Positions 53,201-63,072 of a DNA stretch of 64,000 nucleotides are shown here, one piece after another. The notes under the pieces were generated by a model that was not told the DNA's origin, ran no database searches, and worked only from the letters and a program-made list of their open reading frames with translations. The DNA lies in assembly GCF_902859625.1 (NCBI RefSeq), contig NZ_CADIJX010000005.1:536170-600169 (forward strand), written 5' to 3'. Each line of letters starts with the position of its first letter. Positions within the stretch are counted from its first letter, which is position 1. A program made the position numbers and the translations under genes. This stretch comes from Achromobacter pestifer. Lineage in GTDB: Bacteria > Pseudomonadota > Gammaproteobacteria > Burkholderiales > Burkholderiaceae_B.

Positions 53201-54314
53201 GCGCCTTCTCCTTCAAGTCCGTGTTGACCTGGGGTGTCAGCGGCCAGCCCTGCAAGTTTCGTTCCACCAGGCCGGCCAACCCGGCGATCCAGTCCGGATC
53301 GTCGTTCAGGGCCGGGATGTAGCGGAACTGCTTGCCGCCAGCCCCGATGAACGCATCGCGGCCCTCCAGGCTGATCTCTTCCAGGGTTTCCAGACAGTCT
53401 GCCACAAATCCCGGACACACCACATCCACCTCGGTCACGCCCGAAGCCGCCAGCGCCTTCAGCGTGAGCTCGGTGTAGGGTTCCAGCCAGCGGGCGGTGC
53501 CGAAACGGCTTTGAAAGGTCACTTCGATCTGCTCGCGAGGCAGGGACAGGCGCTGGGACAACAGCCGCGCCGACTCCATGCAGTCGCGGTAATAAGGATC
53601 ACCCAGTTCGATTGAATAGCGTGGCAAGCCATGAAAGCTCATCACCAGCTTCTGCGGCTTGCCATGTTCACGCCAATAGGATTCGATACGCGCCGCCAGC
53701 GGATCCAGCCAAGCCGGATCTTCATGGAAGCGCTTGGTGAAGCGCAGTTCGGGCTGGTCGCGCAAGCGCGCCGCGTGCCGGGTCACGGCATCGACAACGG
53801 TGGCGGTGGTGCTGGCGGCGTACTGCGGATACAGCGGCACGGTCAGGATGCGCTCGCAACCCGCGGCGCGCAGGCGCGTGATCGCATCGGGAATCGATGG
53901 GTTGCCGTAGCGCATGCCCAATTCCACCACCGCATCAATACCCGCCTTGTGCAGGGCCGCGCGCACGCCGTCGGCCTGACGCGCGCTGTAGACCATCAGC
54001 GGTGAACCGTCCTTCATCCAGACGCCGGCATAGCGCGGCGCCAGCTTCTTGGGGCGCATCGTCAGCACCAGCCCGTGCAGAATGGGTTTCCACAGGTAGC
54101 GGGGGATCTCGATCACGCGGGGGTCGGACAGGAATTCGCCCAGGTATGCGCGGATGTCCTTCTTGCTTGGTGTATCGGGCGTACCCAGATTCACCAGCAA
54201 CACGCCGACCTTGCCCGGCCCACGGGCCGGTGGGTCTTCGTTGAAGGGGTCGTCCTGCTCGGTTTCCGGCAAGTAGCGTTCAGGCCATAAATACTTGAAC
54301 AGGCGAAGAAACAC
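53190..54314 (-). CDS. hemH: Ferrochelatase
   Basis: Last enzyme of haem synthesis, inserting Fe2+ into protoporphyrin IX; 374 residues, inner-membrane associated. VGVLLVNLGTPDTPSKKDIR is the family opening. The catalytic histidine is in LVMSFHGLPRYS and the conserved glutamate in DCLETLEEISLE; SRFGTARWLEPYT lies between. It carries an N-terminal extension of about 30 residues (MFLRLFKYLWPERYLPE), common in Burkholderiales. It lies 45 nt after hrcA. Confidence 0.97.
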   Translation of the reverse strand: MFLRLFKYLWPERYLPETEQDDPFNEDPPARGPGKVGVLLVNLGTPDTPSKKDIRAYLGEFLSDPRVIEIPRYLWKPILHGLVLTMRPKKLAPRYAGVWMKDGSPLMVYSARQADGVRAALHKAGIDAVVELGMRYGNPSIPDAITRLRAAGCERILTVPLYPQYAASTTATVVDAVTRHAARLRDQPELRFTKRFHEDPAWLDPLAARIESYWREHGKPQKLVMSFHGLPRYSIELGDPYYRDCMESARLLSQRLSLPREQIEVTFQSRFGTARWLEPYTELTLKALAASGVTEVDVVCPGFVADCLETLEEISLEGRDAFIGAGGKQFRYIPALNDDPDWIAGLAGLVERNLQGWPLTPQVNTDLKEKAHAP

Positions 54315-54359
54315 AAAAACTCCCCTTCCTCCGCAAGGAGGATGTAGCTTTGAATGGAA

Positions 54360-55364
54360 CTACTGGTTGTGGCTGAGGGCGTTGGACAGCAAGCGCGCCG
54401 TGATGTCCACGATGGGAATGACGCGCTCGTAAGCCATGCGGGTGGGACCAATCACGCCCAGCGTGCCCACCACCTTGCCATCCACGCCGTAAGGCGCGGT
54501 AATGACCGAGACCTCTTCCATCGGCACCAGCTGTGAGTCGCCGCCGATGTAGATCTGCACCCCCTGCGCGCGGCTGGATACGTCCAGCAATTGCAGCAGG
54601 TCGGTCTTTTTCTCGAACAACGAGAACATCTTGCGCAGCCGATCCATGTCGGACGCGATATCCGTCACATCCAACAGCTTGCGCTCGCCGGAAATGACCA
54701 TGGCGTCGCCGTCCTCGGCCGCTTCCGCGCTGGCCTCCACCGCCGCCTGCATCAGCCGCGAAATGTCTTCACGCAGCTGGGCGAGTTCGGTGGACAGGGT
54801 CTGGCGGACGGCGTTGAAGGACTTGCCCGCGAAATGCATGTTGAAGAAATTGCCGGCTTCCAGCAATTCGGCTTCAACGTAGTCGCGCTGCACAAAAAGG
54901 ATGCGGTTCTGGACGTCGCCGTCGGGCGTGACGATGATCAGCAGCACCCGTTTATCGGATAGCCGGATGAATTCGATCTGGCGGAATATTTGGGCGCGCT
55001 TGGGCGTCAGCACCACGCCGGCGAACTGCGTCAGGTTCGACAGCAGCGCGGCCGCGGCGTTGACGGCGCGGGAAGGCTCGGCCGCCGACAGCATTTCGCC
55101 CATGTTGTGAGGTTGCAGCTGATAGGACTGCACAGCCAGCAGGGAATCGACGAACATGCGATAGCCCCGCGGCGTGGGCACACGGCCGGCGGAGGTATGC
55201 GGGCTATGAATCAACCCCAGCTCTTCCAGGTCCGCCATGACATTGCGGATCGTGGCCGGGGACAAGTCGAAGACTTTCGATAGCGTCCGCGAGCCGACGG
55301 GCTGCCCGTCGGCGATGTAGCGTTCTATCAACGCCTTCAGTAGTGCGCGTGCGCGGTCATCCAT
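54360..55364 (-). CDS. hrcA: Heat-inducible transcription repressor HrcA
   Basis: Repressor of 334 residues from the ATG at 55364 (55373 also possible). The N-terminal winged helix ([20 protein letters not shown], then [20 protein letters not shown]) is diagnostic. The dimerisation and inserted domains follow, and the C-terminal part has [16 protein letters not shown] and [20 protein letters not shown]. HrcA binds CIRCE elements, usually before groESL; I saw no CIRCE element near the grpE, dnaK or dnaJ genes here, which instead have sigma-32 promoters. Its targets are probably elsewhere. Confidence 0.97.
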   Translation of the reverse strand: MDDRARALLKALIERYIADGQPVGSRTLSKVFDLSPATIRNVMADLEELGLIHSPHTSAGRVPTPRGYRMFVDSLLAVQSYQLQPHNMGEMLSAAEPSRAVNAAAALLSNLTQFAGVVLTPKRAQIFRQIEFIRLSDKRVLLIIVTPDGDVQNRILFVQRDYVEAELLEAGNFFNMHFAGKSFNAVRQTLSTELAQLREDISRLMQAAVEASAEAAEDGDAMVISGERKLLDVTDIASDMDRLRKMFSLFEKKTDLLQLLDVSSRAQGVQIYIGGDSQLVPMEEVSVITAPYGVDGKVVGTLGVIGPTRMAYERVIPIVDITARLLSNALSHNQ

Positions 55365-55506
55365 AACAGGCATTTTAGGGAATCTTTTCCAATTAAGGCG
55401 ATTTTTGTCCTGCAAGCGAATATGCGGCCCCATATAATCGGCTAACCAGCCCATTCCGGGCGGGTTTCGGCCTCATGGCCACGCTCATTTCGATACGCTC
55501 GCACCC

Positions 55507-56406
55507 ATGCACTTTCCTACCGTCGCCCTGATCGGCAGATACCAGGACACCGGGCTGGACACCCCGTTGAGAGCACTTGCGCACGCGCTGACGCAAGCGG
55601 GTCGGCACGTGCTCATCGATGCGGATACCGCGCGCAATACCGGCCTGACCGAATACCCCGTCGCCACCCTTGAAGAGATCGGCCAGAACGCATCGTTGGC
55701 CGTCGTGATGGGCGGCGATGGCACCGTGCTGGGTGCTGGCCGCCACCTGGCGCCGTATGGCGTGCCGCTGGTCGGCATCAACCACGGGCGGCTTGGCTTC
55801 ATCACCGACATTCCGCTGCAAGACGCGCACGGCGCCTTGACGCGCGTGCTGGAAGGCAGCTTCCAGATCGAAGAGCGCATGCTGCTTGAAGGCAGCGTGT
55901 GGCGCGGCGACCAGAAAATGTATTCCGCGTCGGCCCTGAACGACGTCGTGTTGAACCGCGCCGGACGCGGCGGCATGATCGAAGTGCGCGTGGAACTGGA
56001 TGGCGCCTTCATGTACACCCAGCGCGCCGATGGCCTGATCATCGCCACGCCCACCGGCTCCACCGCGTATGCCCTGTCGGCCAACGGCCCCATCTTGCAC
56101 CCTGGCATGAACGCCATGGTGTTAGTGCCCGTTGCCCCGCAAACGCTGTCGAACCGTCCCATCGTGATCCCCGACTCGGGTGTGCTGAACATGACCTTGA
56201 CGGCCATGGGCCGCGTGGAAGTCGGCGCCAGCGTGCATTTCGACATGCAGACCTGGTCGGACCTGCAACCCGGCGACCGCATCGTCGTGCAGCGCGCCCC
56301 CTATACCATCCGCTTCGTGCATCCCGAGGGCTACAGCTTCTTTTCCACCCTGCGCCGCAAGCTGCACTGGAATCTGATGCCCCAGGCCACCGACAACGTA
56401 GAGTAG
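55507..56406 (+). CDS. nadK: NAD kinase
   Basis: Phosphorylates NAD+ to NADP+; 299 residues. The ATP/NAD-binding GGDGT is at residues 69-73 with the catalytic D71, followed by GINHGRLGFITDI, the SALNDVVLNR segment and TPTGSTAYALSANGPI. It is divergent from hrcA; a TATAAT at 55433-55438 may be its -10. recN follows 13 nt after the stop, the usual partnership. Confidence 0.97.
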   Translation: MHFPTVALIGRYQDTGLDTPLRALAHALTQAGRHVLIDADTARNTGLTEYPVATLEEIGQNASLAVVMGGDGTVLGAGRHLAPYGVPLVGINHGRLGFITDIPLQDAHGALTRVLEGSFQIEERMLLEGSVWRGDQKMYSASALNDVVLNRAGRGGMIEVRVELDGAFMYTQRADGLIIATPTGSTAYALSANGPILHPGMNAMVLVPVAPQTLSNRPIVIPDSGVLNMTLTAMGRVEVGASVHFDMQTWSDLQPGDRIVVQRAPYTIRFVHPEGYSFFSTLRRKLHWNLMPQATDNVE

Positions 56407-56419
56407 TAAGCGCCCCGAC

Positions 56420-58081
56420 ATGCTGCGCACCCTGCATATCCGCGACTTCGTCATCGTCGAACAAACCGAGATCCATTTCGGCTCCGGCTTCACCGTCTTC
56501 TCCGGCGAGACCGGTGCCGGCAAATCCATTCTGGTGGATGCGCTGGCACTGACCCTGGGCGAACGCGGCGACGCCAGCATGCTGCGCGAAGGCGCGACGC
56601 GCGCTGACATCACCGCCGTATTCGACACGCCCAAATCGCTGCACGCCTGGCTGGCCGAACGCGAGATCGACGCCGACGACGACCTCTCGTTGCGCCGCGT
56701 GATCGATGCGCAAGGCCGTAGCCGCGCCTATATCAACGGCACACCGGCCACGGTCGCGCAACTGCGCGAATTGGGAGACAGCCTGGTCGACATCCATGGC
56801 CAACATGCCCATCAAAGCCTGATGCGCCCCGATGCCCAGCGCGACCTGCTTGATGCCCACGGCGGCCATGGCGATCTTCGCCAGGCCGTGGGCCAGGCCT
56901 GGAAGCAATGGCGCGCACTGACGCGCCAGCTGGAAGCCGCCGAGAAAGACGCCGCCAGCCTTGCCATTGAGCGCGACCGCCTGCAATGGCAGGTCCAGGA
57001 ACTGGACCAACTGTCATTGGGTCCGGATGAATGGGACTCGTTGCAAGGCGAGCACACGCGCCTGTCGCATTCCCAATCGCTGCTGGACGGCGCCTCGCAG
57101 ATCCTGGAGGCGCTGGACGGCGAAGACGATTCCGCGCATCACCGCGTCACGTCGGCCAACCACCGGATCCAGCAGTTGCTGCGGCATGATCCCGGCCTGC
57201 AAGGCGTGTACGACGAACTGGAATCCGCCCGCATCGCCATCAGCGAAGCCGTGTCGGACCTGAACAATTACGTCAGCCGCGTCGATCTCGATCCGAAGCG
57301 GCTGGCCGACGTCGAAGCGCGCCTGGGCCTGGTGTTCGAGACCGCCCGCAAATTCCGCGTTGAACCCAACGCGCTATGTGAACTGCGCGACTCGCTGCAC
57401 GCCGAACTCACGGCCTTGCAGGCCGCTGGCGACATCGACGCGCTGCGCGTCCAGTCCGCCGCCGCCCAGATGCAATACGATGCGGCGGCCGCCAAGCTCA
57501 CCACCGCCCGCCGCAAAGTCGCGAAAGACCTGGGCAAGCAAGTCACGCTGGCCATGCAGACACTGGCGATGCAGGGCGGCAAGTTCGAACCCACGCTGGC
57601 CGCCTCCGCGCCGTCCGCGCACGGCAACGAACAGGTTGAATTCCTGGTGGCCGGCCACGCCGGCACCACACCGCGCCCCTTGGCCAAAGTGGCCTCGGGC
57701 GGCGAACTGTCGCGCATCTCGCTTGCGCTGTCCGTCATTGCCAGCCGCGCGGCCCGCGTGCCGACGCTGATCTTCGACGAAGTGGACAGCGGTGTTGGCG
57801 GTGCCGTGGCCGAAGCCGTGGGCAAGCTGCTCCGCGAATTGGGCGAACGCCATCAAGTCCTGTGCGTCACCCACCTGCCGCAGGTCGCCGCGTGCGCCAA
57901 CAACCAGTTCCTGGTCAGCAAGGCAGAGACGCGCGGCACCACGCGCTCCAGTATCGAAGAACTGGACGCCCCCGCCCGCGTGGAAGAAATCGCGCGCATG
58001 CTGGGCGGCATCAAACTGACCGCCACCACCCGTGAACACGCTCGCGAAATGCTGGAAGGCTTCGGCCAGCCCGCCCACTAG
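56420..58081 (+). CDS. recN: DNA repair protein RecN
   Basis: SMC-like ATPase of 553 residues for double-strand-break repair. The N-terminal Walker A GETGAGKSILVDALAL is near residues 33-48; two coiled-coil arms fill the middle; the C-terminal signature VASGGELSRISLALSV and Walker B TLIFDEVDSGVGG follow, then VLCVTHLPQVAA. Domain order and length are normal for RecN. It ends before a bidirectional terminator shared with fur. Confidence 0.97.
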   Translation: MLRTLHIRDFVIVEQTEIHFGSGFTVFSGETGAGKSILVDALALTLGERGDASMLREGATRADITAVFDTPKSLHAWLAEREIDADDDLSLRRVIDAQGRSRAYINGTPATVAQLRELGDSLVDIHGQHAHQSLMRPDAQRDLLDAHGGHGDLRQAVGQAWKQWRALTRQLEAAEKDAASLAIERDRLQWQVQELDQLSLGPDEWDSLQGEHTRLSHSQSLLDGASQILEALDGEDDSAHHRVTSANHRIQQLLRHDPGLQGVYDELESARIAISEAVSDLNNYVSRVDLDPKRLADVEARLGLVFETARKFRVEPNALCELRDSLHAELTALQAAGDIDALRVQSAAAQMQYDAAAAKLTTARRKVAKDLGKQVTLAMQTLAMQGGKFEPTLAASAPSAHGNEQVEFLVAGHAGTTPRPLAKVASGGELSRISLALSVIASRAARVPTLIFDEVDSGVGGAVAEAVGKLLRELGERHQVLCVTHLPQVAACANNQFLVSKAETRGTTRSSIEELDAPARVEEIARMLGGIKLTATTREHAREMLEGFGQPAH

Positions 58082-58118
58082 ACGCCACGCTGCGTAGCCG
58101 CCCTCTTTTTGGCGGCAA

Positions 58119-58155
58119 CAAAAAAAGCCCCTTCTGATAGAAGGGGCTTTTTCTC
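58119..58155. terminator. Bidirectional terminator between recN and fur
   Basis: AGCCCCTTCT / AGAAGGGGCT stem, 3-nt loop, flanked by an A tract (58119-58126) and a T tract (58148-58152). Confidence 0.9.
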
Positions 58156-58207
58156 TTACAGTCCCGCGGCGAGCGCGGCCGGGGGCCGTAGGACAGACGC
58201 GAGCGGC

Positions 58208-58627
58208 TTAGCGGCCTTTCAGGCAGCTACCGCAGATGCCGTAAAGCACCATCGCATGGCTTTCCAGCGCGAAGCCGTTGTCCTTGGCGATCTTTTGCTG
58301 GCGCTTTTCGATGTCCGGGTCCGAAAACTCGACCACTTTGCCGCAATTCGTGCAAATCAGGTGATCGTGGTGATCGCCGTCGTTAAGCTCGAACACGGCC
58401 TTGCCGCTGTCGAACTGGCTACGGGCAAGAATGCCAGCCTGTTCAAACTGCGTCAGCACGCGGTAGACGGTTGCCAGGCCGATTTCGACGTTTTCGCCGA
58501 TCAGGGCGCGGTAGACGTCTTCAGCGCTCAGGTGGCGTTGGTCCGATTTACGGAAAATATCAAGAATTTTCAGGCGCGGGAAAGTCGCCTTCAAACCCAT
58601 GTTCTTCAGTTCGCTTTGGTCGCTCAT
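58208..58627 (-). CDS. fur: Ferric uptake regulator Fur
   Basis: Iron-responsive repressor of 139 residues. The winged helix includes [15 protein letters not shown] and [20 protein letters not shown]; the metal-binding region [16 protein letters not shown] and the C-terminal [10 protein letters not shown] provide histidine and cysteine ligands. The start at 58627 ([11 protein letters not shown]) is preferred to a longer frame from 58663. It is divergent from bamE, a common arrangement in betaproteobacteria. Confidence 0.97.
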   Translation of the reverse strand: MSDQSELKNMGLKATFPRLKILDIFRKSDQRHLSAEDVYRALIGENVEIGLATVYRVLTQFEQAGILARSQFDSGKAVFELNDGDHHDHLICTNCGKVVEFSDPDIEKRQQKIAKDNGFALESHAMVLYGICGSCLKGR

Positions 58628-58778
58628 GGTGTAATCGCTCTCCGTCCGCGTTGGCATGGGCAAGGATATGGGGCGTGCCGCGAGCCGGCTCCCCTGAATT
58701 CATGCCGCCCCGCGGAACTATCCGTATGAAACCTTTATGATAACGGTTTTGTCTGCTTCCAAATAATAGGGGCGCGTA

Positions 58779-59321
58779 GTGTCCATGATTGCACGAATTC
58801 CCTCCCGCTCGCTGAAGACCGGATTGGCCGTTGCCGCCCTGGCCATCGCCCTTGCCGGCTGCTCGGGGGACAAGTGGGGCTTCCCCTACAAAGCTGGCGT
58901 CCAACAAGGTAACTGGATCACCCAGGAGCAGGTTGCCCTGCTTCAACCCGGCATGACCCGCGAGCAAGTTCGCTTCGCGCTTGGCAGCCCCACGCTGACC
59001 AGCGTGCTGCACGCCAATCGCTGGGACTACCCCTACTACTACAAGCCCGGCTACGGCGAGGCCCGCGAGCGCAAATTCACGGTCTGGTTTGAAAACGACC
59101 GGCTGACCCGCTGGGAAGGCGACAAGCAGCCCGACTTGCAACCCTATCAGTTGAATACGCCCAGCCCCACCGCCGACGAAAAGGCCGATAAGCGCCTGGA
59201 CCAGGACGAAGCTCGGTTGAAGGAAGAAGCGGACCTGCAAAAGCGTGACTCGGCGGCCCCGGTCAGCCCGATGAACCAATACCCGGGCCAGCCCGGCATC
59301 ACGCCTGAGCCGCTCCGGTAA
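58779..59321 (+). CDS. bamE: Outer-membrane assembly lipoprotein BamE
   Basis: Lipoprotein of 180 residues, a subunit of the BAM complex. The lipobox LAGC puts the lipidated cysteine at C28. The SmpA/OmlA domain includes GNWITQEQVALLQPGMTREQ, then VRFALGSPTLTSVLHANRWD and FTVWFENDRLTRWEGD. The long charged C-terminal tail (about 60 residues) exceeds that of E. coli BamE. GTG 58779 has AGGGG at a spacing of 6; an ATG two codons later is the alternative. Confidence 0.95.
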   Translation: MSMIARIPSRSLKTGLAVAALAIALAGCSGDKWGFPYKAGVQQGNWITQEQVALLQPGMTREQVRFALGSPTLTSVLHANRWDYPYYYKPGYGEARERKFTVWFENDRLTRWEGDKQPDLQPYQLNTPSPTADEKADKRLDQDEARLKEEADLQKRDSAAPVSPMNQYPGQPGITPEPLR

Positions 59322-59339
59322 CCTCCAAGGATTCTCTAC

Positions 59340-60131
59340 ATGCGTATTGCAATTGCCGGCGCCAGCGGCCGTATGGGTCAGATGCTGATCGACGCCGTCC
59401 TCAAGTCCACCGGACTGCAACTGACGGTTGCGCTGGACCGCAAGGGCGCGTCCGCCCTGGGCCAGGATGCCGGTGCTCCGCTGGGCCAACAGACGGGCGT
59501 GCTGATCACCGATGATCTCGACGCCCTGGCCAATGCTGACTGCCTGATCGACTTCACCCGCCCCGAAGGCACGCTTGAACACCTGCAAGCCTGCGTCAAG
59601 CACGGCACGCGCGCCGTGATCGGCACCACGGGTTTCGACGACAACGGCCGCGCCGCGATCGAGGTCGCCGCGCAGAAAATCGCCATCGTGTTCGCGCCCA
59701 ACATGAGCGTCGGCGTCAACGCCACGCTCAAGCTGCTGGACATGGCCGCGCGCATCCTGAATTCCGGCTACGACGTCGAAGTCTTTGAAGCGCACCACCG
59801 CAACAAGGTCGACGCGCCCTCGGGCACCGCCTTGAAGATGGGCGAGACCATCGCATCGGCCTGGGACGTGGCATTGCCTGACGTGGCCACCTGGAGCCGC
59901 CATGGCGACACCGGCGTGCGCAAACCCGGCACCATCGGGTTCTCCGTGTTGCGCGGCGGCGATATCGTAGGGGACCACACGGTGTCCTTCTGCGGCGTCG
60001 GCGAACGCATCGAGATCACCCATCGCTCGGCCAGCCGCGCCACCTACGCAGAAGGCGCATTGCGCGCCGCGCGCTTCCTGGAAGACAAGCACAACGGTCT
60101 GTACGACATGCAATCCGTGCTGGGCCTCTAA
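59340..60131 (+). CDS. dapB: 4-hydroxy-tetrahydrodipicolinate reductase
   Basis: Second step of the lysine/diaminopimelate branch, the reaction after the DapA product; 263 residues. The dinucleotide-binding GASGRMG is at residues 7-13; the catalytic [15 protein letters not shown] motif and [14 protein letters not shown] are clear, and [10 protein letters not shown] is conserved. It lies 18 nt after bamE with AAGGATT upstream. A dapA-type gene lies separately at 33721. Confidence 0.97.
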   Translation: MRIAIAGASGRMGQMLIDAVLKSTGLQLTVALDRKGASALGQDAGAPLGQQTGVLITDDLDALANADCLIDFTRPEGTLEHLQACVKHGTRAVIGTTGFDDNGRAAIEVAAQKIAIVFAPNMSVGVNATLKLLDMAARILNSGYDVEVFEAHHRNKVDAPSGTALKMGETIASAWDVALPDVATWSRHGDTGVRKPGTIGFSVLRGGDIVGDHTVSFCGVGERIEITHRSASRATYAEGALRAARFLEDKHNGLYDMQSVLGL

Positions 60132-60150
60132 GGCTCACGGACATGAAAAA

Positions 60151-60174
60151 GGATCCCGCGGGATCCTTTTTTTT
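60151..60174 (+). terminator. Rho-independent terminator after dapB
   Basis: A 16-bp palindrome (GGATCCCGCGGGATCC) with an A tract before it and eight T residues after it, 19 nt after the dapB stop. It may also serve the convergent murB gene. Confidence 0.9.
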
Positions 60175-60211
60175 CGCCTGGACACGACGATGCAATACTG
60201 GCGACCGCCGC

Positions 60212-61258
60212 TCAGACCACGACGGGCTCCGCCTCCAGCTTGACGCCATAGCGCTCGGCCACGGACTGTTGGATCGCGTGTGCCAGCCCCATGATGTCGG
60301 CCGCCGTGGCCCCGCCACGATTCACCAGCACCAAGGCCTGCCGGTCATGCACGCCGGCTGCGCCCAGCGCCCGCCCCTTCCAGCCACATTGATCGATCAG
60401 CCAGCCCGCAGCCAGTTTGTAGCGGCCATCCGGCTGGGCATAAGACACCAGCCCCGGAAACTGCGCCACCAGACTATCGCGCACAGAGGCCGTCACGATG
60501 GGATTCTTGAAGAAGCTGCCCGCATTGCCGGTGACGGCGGGATCAGGCAACTTGGCGCGGCGGATCTCGCAAACGGCATCGAAAATATCACGCGCAACAG
60601 GCGTCCCTTGCGCCAGCCGGGCGTGGCGCTGCAAGTCGGGATAGCCCAACACCGGACGCCAAGGCCGAGGCAACGCAAAACGCACGCTGACAATGACCCA
60701 GCGACCTGCCGCATCATGCTTGAACGCGCTGTCCCGGTAGGCAAAGCGGCAATCCGCCGCCCGCATCTCAACCAGCTGTCCCGCCAGCACATCCCACGCG
60801 GTCAAGCTGTGAAAGCGCTCTTCAAATTCCACGCCGTAGGCACCAATGTTCTGCACCGGTGCTGCCCCTACCGTGCCGGGGATCAGCGCCAGATTCTCCA
60901 GACCGTCCCAGCCGTTGTTCACGCAGGTCTCGACAAAGCCATGCCAGTTCTCGCCACCGGCTGCCTCGACCAGCCACGCACCGGGCTGCGCCTCCAGCAA
61001 GCGCACGCCCTTGAACGCCACCTGAGCCACCAGCCCTGGAACACGCTCGGGCAGCACCATGTTGCTGCCGCCCCCCAAAACCAGCAGGGACTGGCGCTGC
61101 CGCGCCAGGGCCGACAACGCAGGCAACTGCGCGGCAGAGTCCAGGCTGACGAAGGCCTCGGCCCGGGACGCCAGCCCCAGCGTATTCAGCCGGGTCAGGT
61201 CCTGGGAAACGGGGGTCAATGCAACAGGCGCGGTGTGGGCGGCGTCAGAATTTGACAT
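60212..61258 (-). CDS. murB: UDP-N-acetylenolpyruvoylglucosamine reductase
   Basis: FAD enzyme of peptidoglycan synthesis, 348 residues (type I MurB). Conserved regions are [32 protein letters not shown] (FAD binding), YRDSAFKHD and [12 protein letters not shown] with the catalytic serine; the last catalytic glutamate is in the C-terminal LEAEPVV. The N-terminus has a short nonconserved extension. It converges with dapB. Confidence 0.97.
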   Translation of the reverse strand: MSNSDAAHTAPVALTPVSQDLTRLNTLGLASRAEAFVSLDSAAQLPALSALARQRQSLLVLGGGSNMVLPERVPGLVAQVAFKGVRLLEAQPGAWLVEAAGGENWHGFVETCVNNGWDGLENLALIPGTVGAAPVQNIGAYGVEFEERFHSLTAWDVLAGQLVEMRAADCRFAYRDSAFKHDAAGRWVIVSVRFALPRPWRPVLGYPDLQRHARLAQGTPVARDIFDAVCEIRRAKLPDPAVTGNAGSFFKNPIVTASVRDSLVAQFPGLVSYAQPDGRYKLAAGWLIDQCGWKGRALGAAGVHDRQALVLVNRGGATAADIMGLAHAIQQSVAERYGVKLEAEPVVV

Positions 61259-61407
61259 GGGTGCTACTGGCTATGCTATAGTTTCTGTCTTCGCTCATAT
61301 TACTTGATTGAGTGTTTGGACCTGATGTTCAGGGCTGGGTTTAACCCACTGCCTGCTTCAGCCGCCCTGCAAAGGGATGCCGGTGAAAAGCAAAAAATAT
61401 CAGTTTC

Positions 61408-61436
61408 ATGACAAACTCGAAAAAATCATGTAAGAT
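61408..61436 (+). promoter_or_regulatory. Sigma-70 promoter for tRNA-Gly copy 1
   Basis: ATGACA (61408-61413), 17-bp spacer, TAAGAT (61431-61436), then a GC-rich GCGCGCC discriminator as expected of stringently controlled stable-RNA promoters; 73 bp before the tRNA. Confidence 0.65.
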
Positions 61437-61509
61437 GCGCGCCTTCTGATCGATAACCAAGTTGATCAGAGTGAATAAGAAACAGGTTCTACGCAGTATC
61501 GGAACCCAT

Positions 61510-61585
61510 GCGGGAGTAGCTCAGTTGGTAGAGCGCAACCTTGCCAAGGTTGAGGTCGCGAGTTCGAGACTCGTCTCCCGCTCCA
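61510..61585 (+). tRNA. tRNA-Gly (GCC), copy 1
   Basis: 76 nt including an encoded CCA end. The acceptor arms GCGGGAG and CTCCCGC pair, the anticodon loop reads CTTGCCAAG (anticodon GCC), and the T loop TTCGAGA is present. Identical over all 76 bases to the tRNA at 63925-64000. Confidence 0.97.
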
Positions 61586-61628
61586 AATTCAGATTTGCAG
61601 CGTTTCTCTGAAAATTCTGCGAGTCATT

Positions 61629-61653
61629 AAAAAGGGCCTACGGGCCCTTTTTT
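61629..61653 (+). terminator. Terminator after tRNA-Gly copy 1
   Basis: AAAAAGGGCC / GGCCCTTTTT stem with a 4-nt loop, ending in a T tract, 44 nt after the tRNA. Confidence 0.85.
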
Positions 61654-61674
61654 AATTTCTGCCCGTCTGCAAGC

Positions 61675-62883
61675 ATGCGGTACGCATGCGGTACATTCCC
61701 GGACATGCCGCAACACCCCCGCGCCTTCCCCCCATTGCTTGCCGTCCTATCTGGACTGTCTCTAGGCGCAGGCGTGATCGCGAGCATCGCCGGACTGGCA
61801 AGCAACTCCACGGGCGGCATGTTCCCGAACCTGGCCTTGGCGCTGGGGTTGATGGGCTTGGGCCTGGGCAACGTCATCTCATTCCTGTGCAATCTGCTGG
61901 CGTGGCGAATGGGCGCACGCAGGCGGTGGTTGAAAATCCTGCTGATCGCACAGACCGCCCCCGCCATAGCCTTTGCCGCCGTTGCGTGCAAAGCCCTCTG
62001 GGACAACTGGCAGGCCCGCCACGCCGGCCAACAACGCCATGCCGTCAGGAGCGCCATCCACAATGACGATGTTCCCGCCCTGATCACCGCCCTGCAAGCC
62101 TGCAACCAGTCTTGCCTGCAAGGACAGACAAATCAAGGTTTGCTGATGACCGCGACGATGGCGCGCGCCCACCACGTGGCCGGCCACCTGATTGCACAGG
62201 GCGCAACCGTCAGCGCGGGATTGACCGCGCCATCCAGAGACGTGCATACCTGCGAAGGCTTATATCTGCCGTCGCTTTCGACCCTGAGCCTGGCTATCGC
62301 GCAGCGCGACGATGCGCTCGTAGATCAGCTGCTGCCGGTCAGCGACACCGCCGCGCGGCGCGAGGCCATGTGGACCGCGGCGACGCTTGATCGACTGGAC
62401 ACCGTGCAAGCCCTGGCAGCCCATGGCGTGCCGCTAACACTGCGCGGCAAGATCCTCGACCAGAACGACACGCTGCTCGTCGCGGCCGCCAGCGGCGCGG
62501 CGACGACCGTGGCCCAATGGCTCATCGACACCCAAGGCATGCCTGTGAATGCCATCACGCATGGTCCTGACGCCTATCCCGGCACCGCGCCCCTCGCCGC
62601 GCTGTTCTCCTTCATGCGCGATACGCAGTCCCCGCGCGCAACCGCGTTCCTGCAACTGCTGCGCGCGCATGGCGCGGATTTGAACGCGCGCCTGAGCAGC
62701 GGCGACACCGTGCTGGAAGAAGCCGTACGCCTTGGCAGGAAGCCCCTCGTAGCCATGCTGACCCAAGCAGGCGCCGATCCGGAGCGCCTGCCTCCGGCAT
62801 CCCGTGCACGCCTGGCCGAGCTATTGGCCGGCCCGGACGAACCCCGCCTCCCCGATCGCACGCAAGGGTGCATACGCCCCTGA
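61675..62883 (+). CDS. Membrane protein with ankyrin-like repeat region
   Basis: About 402 residues (start at 61675 or 61705; neither has a clear ribosome-binding site). Three hydrophobic helices lie in the first 110 residues (LLAVLSGLSLGAGVIASIAG, LALALGLMGLGLGNVISFL, LLIAQTAPAIAFAAVACKAL). The rest is helical pairs resembling degenerate ankyrin repeats: AAHGVPLTLRGKILDQNDTLLV, with LLRAHGADLNARLSSGDTVL as the clearest, then ML-TQAGADPERLP. A cytoplasmic, protein-binding role is plausible. The gene sits between two tRNA-Gly genes. I recognise no named family. Confidence 0.6.
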   Translation: MRYACGTFPDMPQHPRAFPPLLAVLSGLSLGAGVIASIAGLASNSTGGMFPNLALALGLMGLGLGNVISFLCNLLAWRMGARRRWLKILLIAQTAPAIAFAAVACKALWDNWQARHAGQQRHAVRSAIHNDDVPALITALQACNQSCLQGQTNQGLLMTATMARAHHVAGHLIAQGATVSAGLTAPSRDVHTCEGLYLPSLSTLSLAIAQRDDALVDQLLPVSDTAARREAMWTAATLDRLDTVQALAAHGVPLTLRGKILDQNDTLLVAAASGAATTVAQWLIDTQGMPVNAITHGPDAYPGTAPLAALFSFMRDTQSPRATAFLQLLRAHGADLNARLSSGDTVLEEAVRLGRKPLVAMLTQAGADPERLPPASRARLAELLAGPDEPRLPDRTQGCIRP

Positions 62884-63072
62884 ATTGCCGGATATCAATC
62901 CATCGGCAGACGCCGGCGCATACTCGCGCGGCAGCGCTTGCGTTGCTTGGCATAATCGATGGTCTTCCTGGTCTTGCCCAGGTCACCAGAACCATCGCTG
63001 CACCCGCATAGAAACGGGGCATTGAGCGGGCGGCACGCACCGGCAGCCAATCCACCAAGGAGGCGATCCCCC

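Noticed and set aside
58628..58778. Fur box in the fur-bamE intergenic region
   Set aside because: Only partial matches (TTATGATAACGG) to the 19-bp Fur consensus; not enough to call a site.
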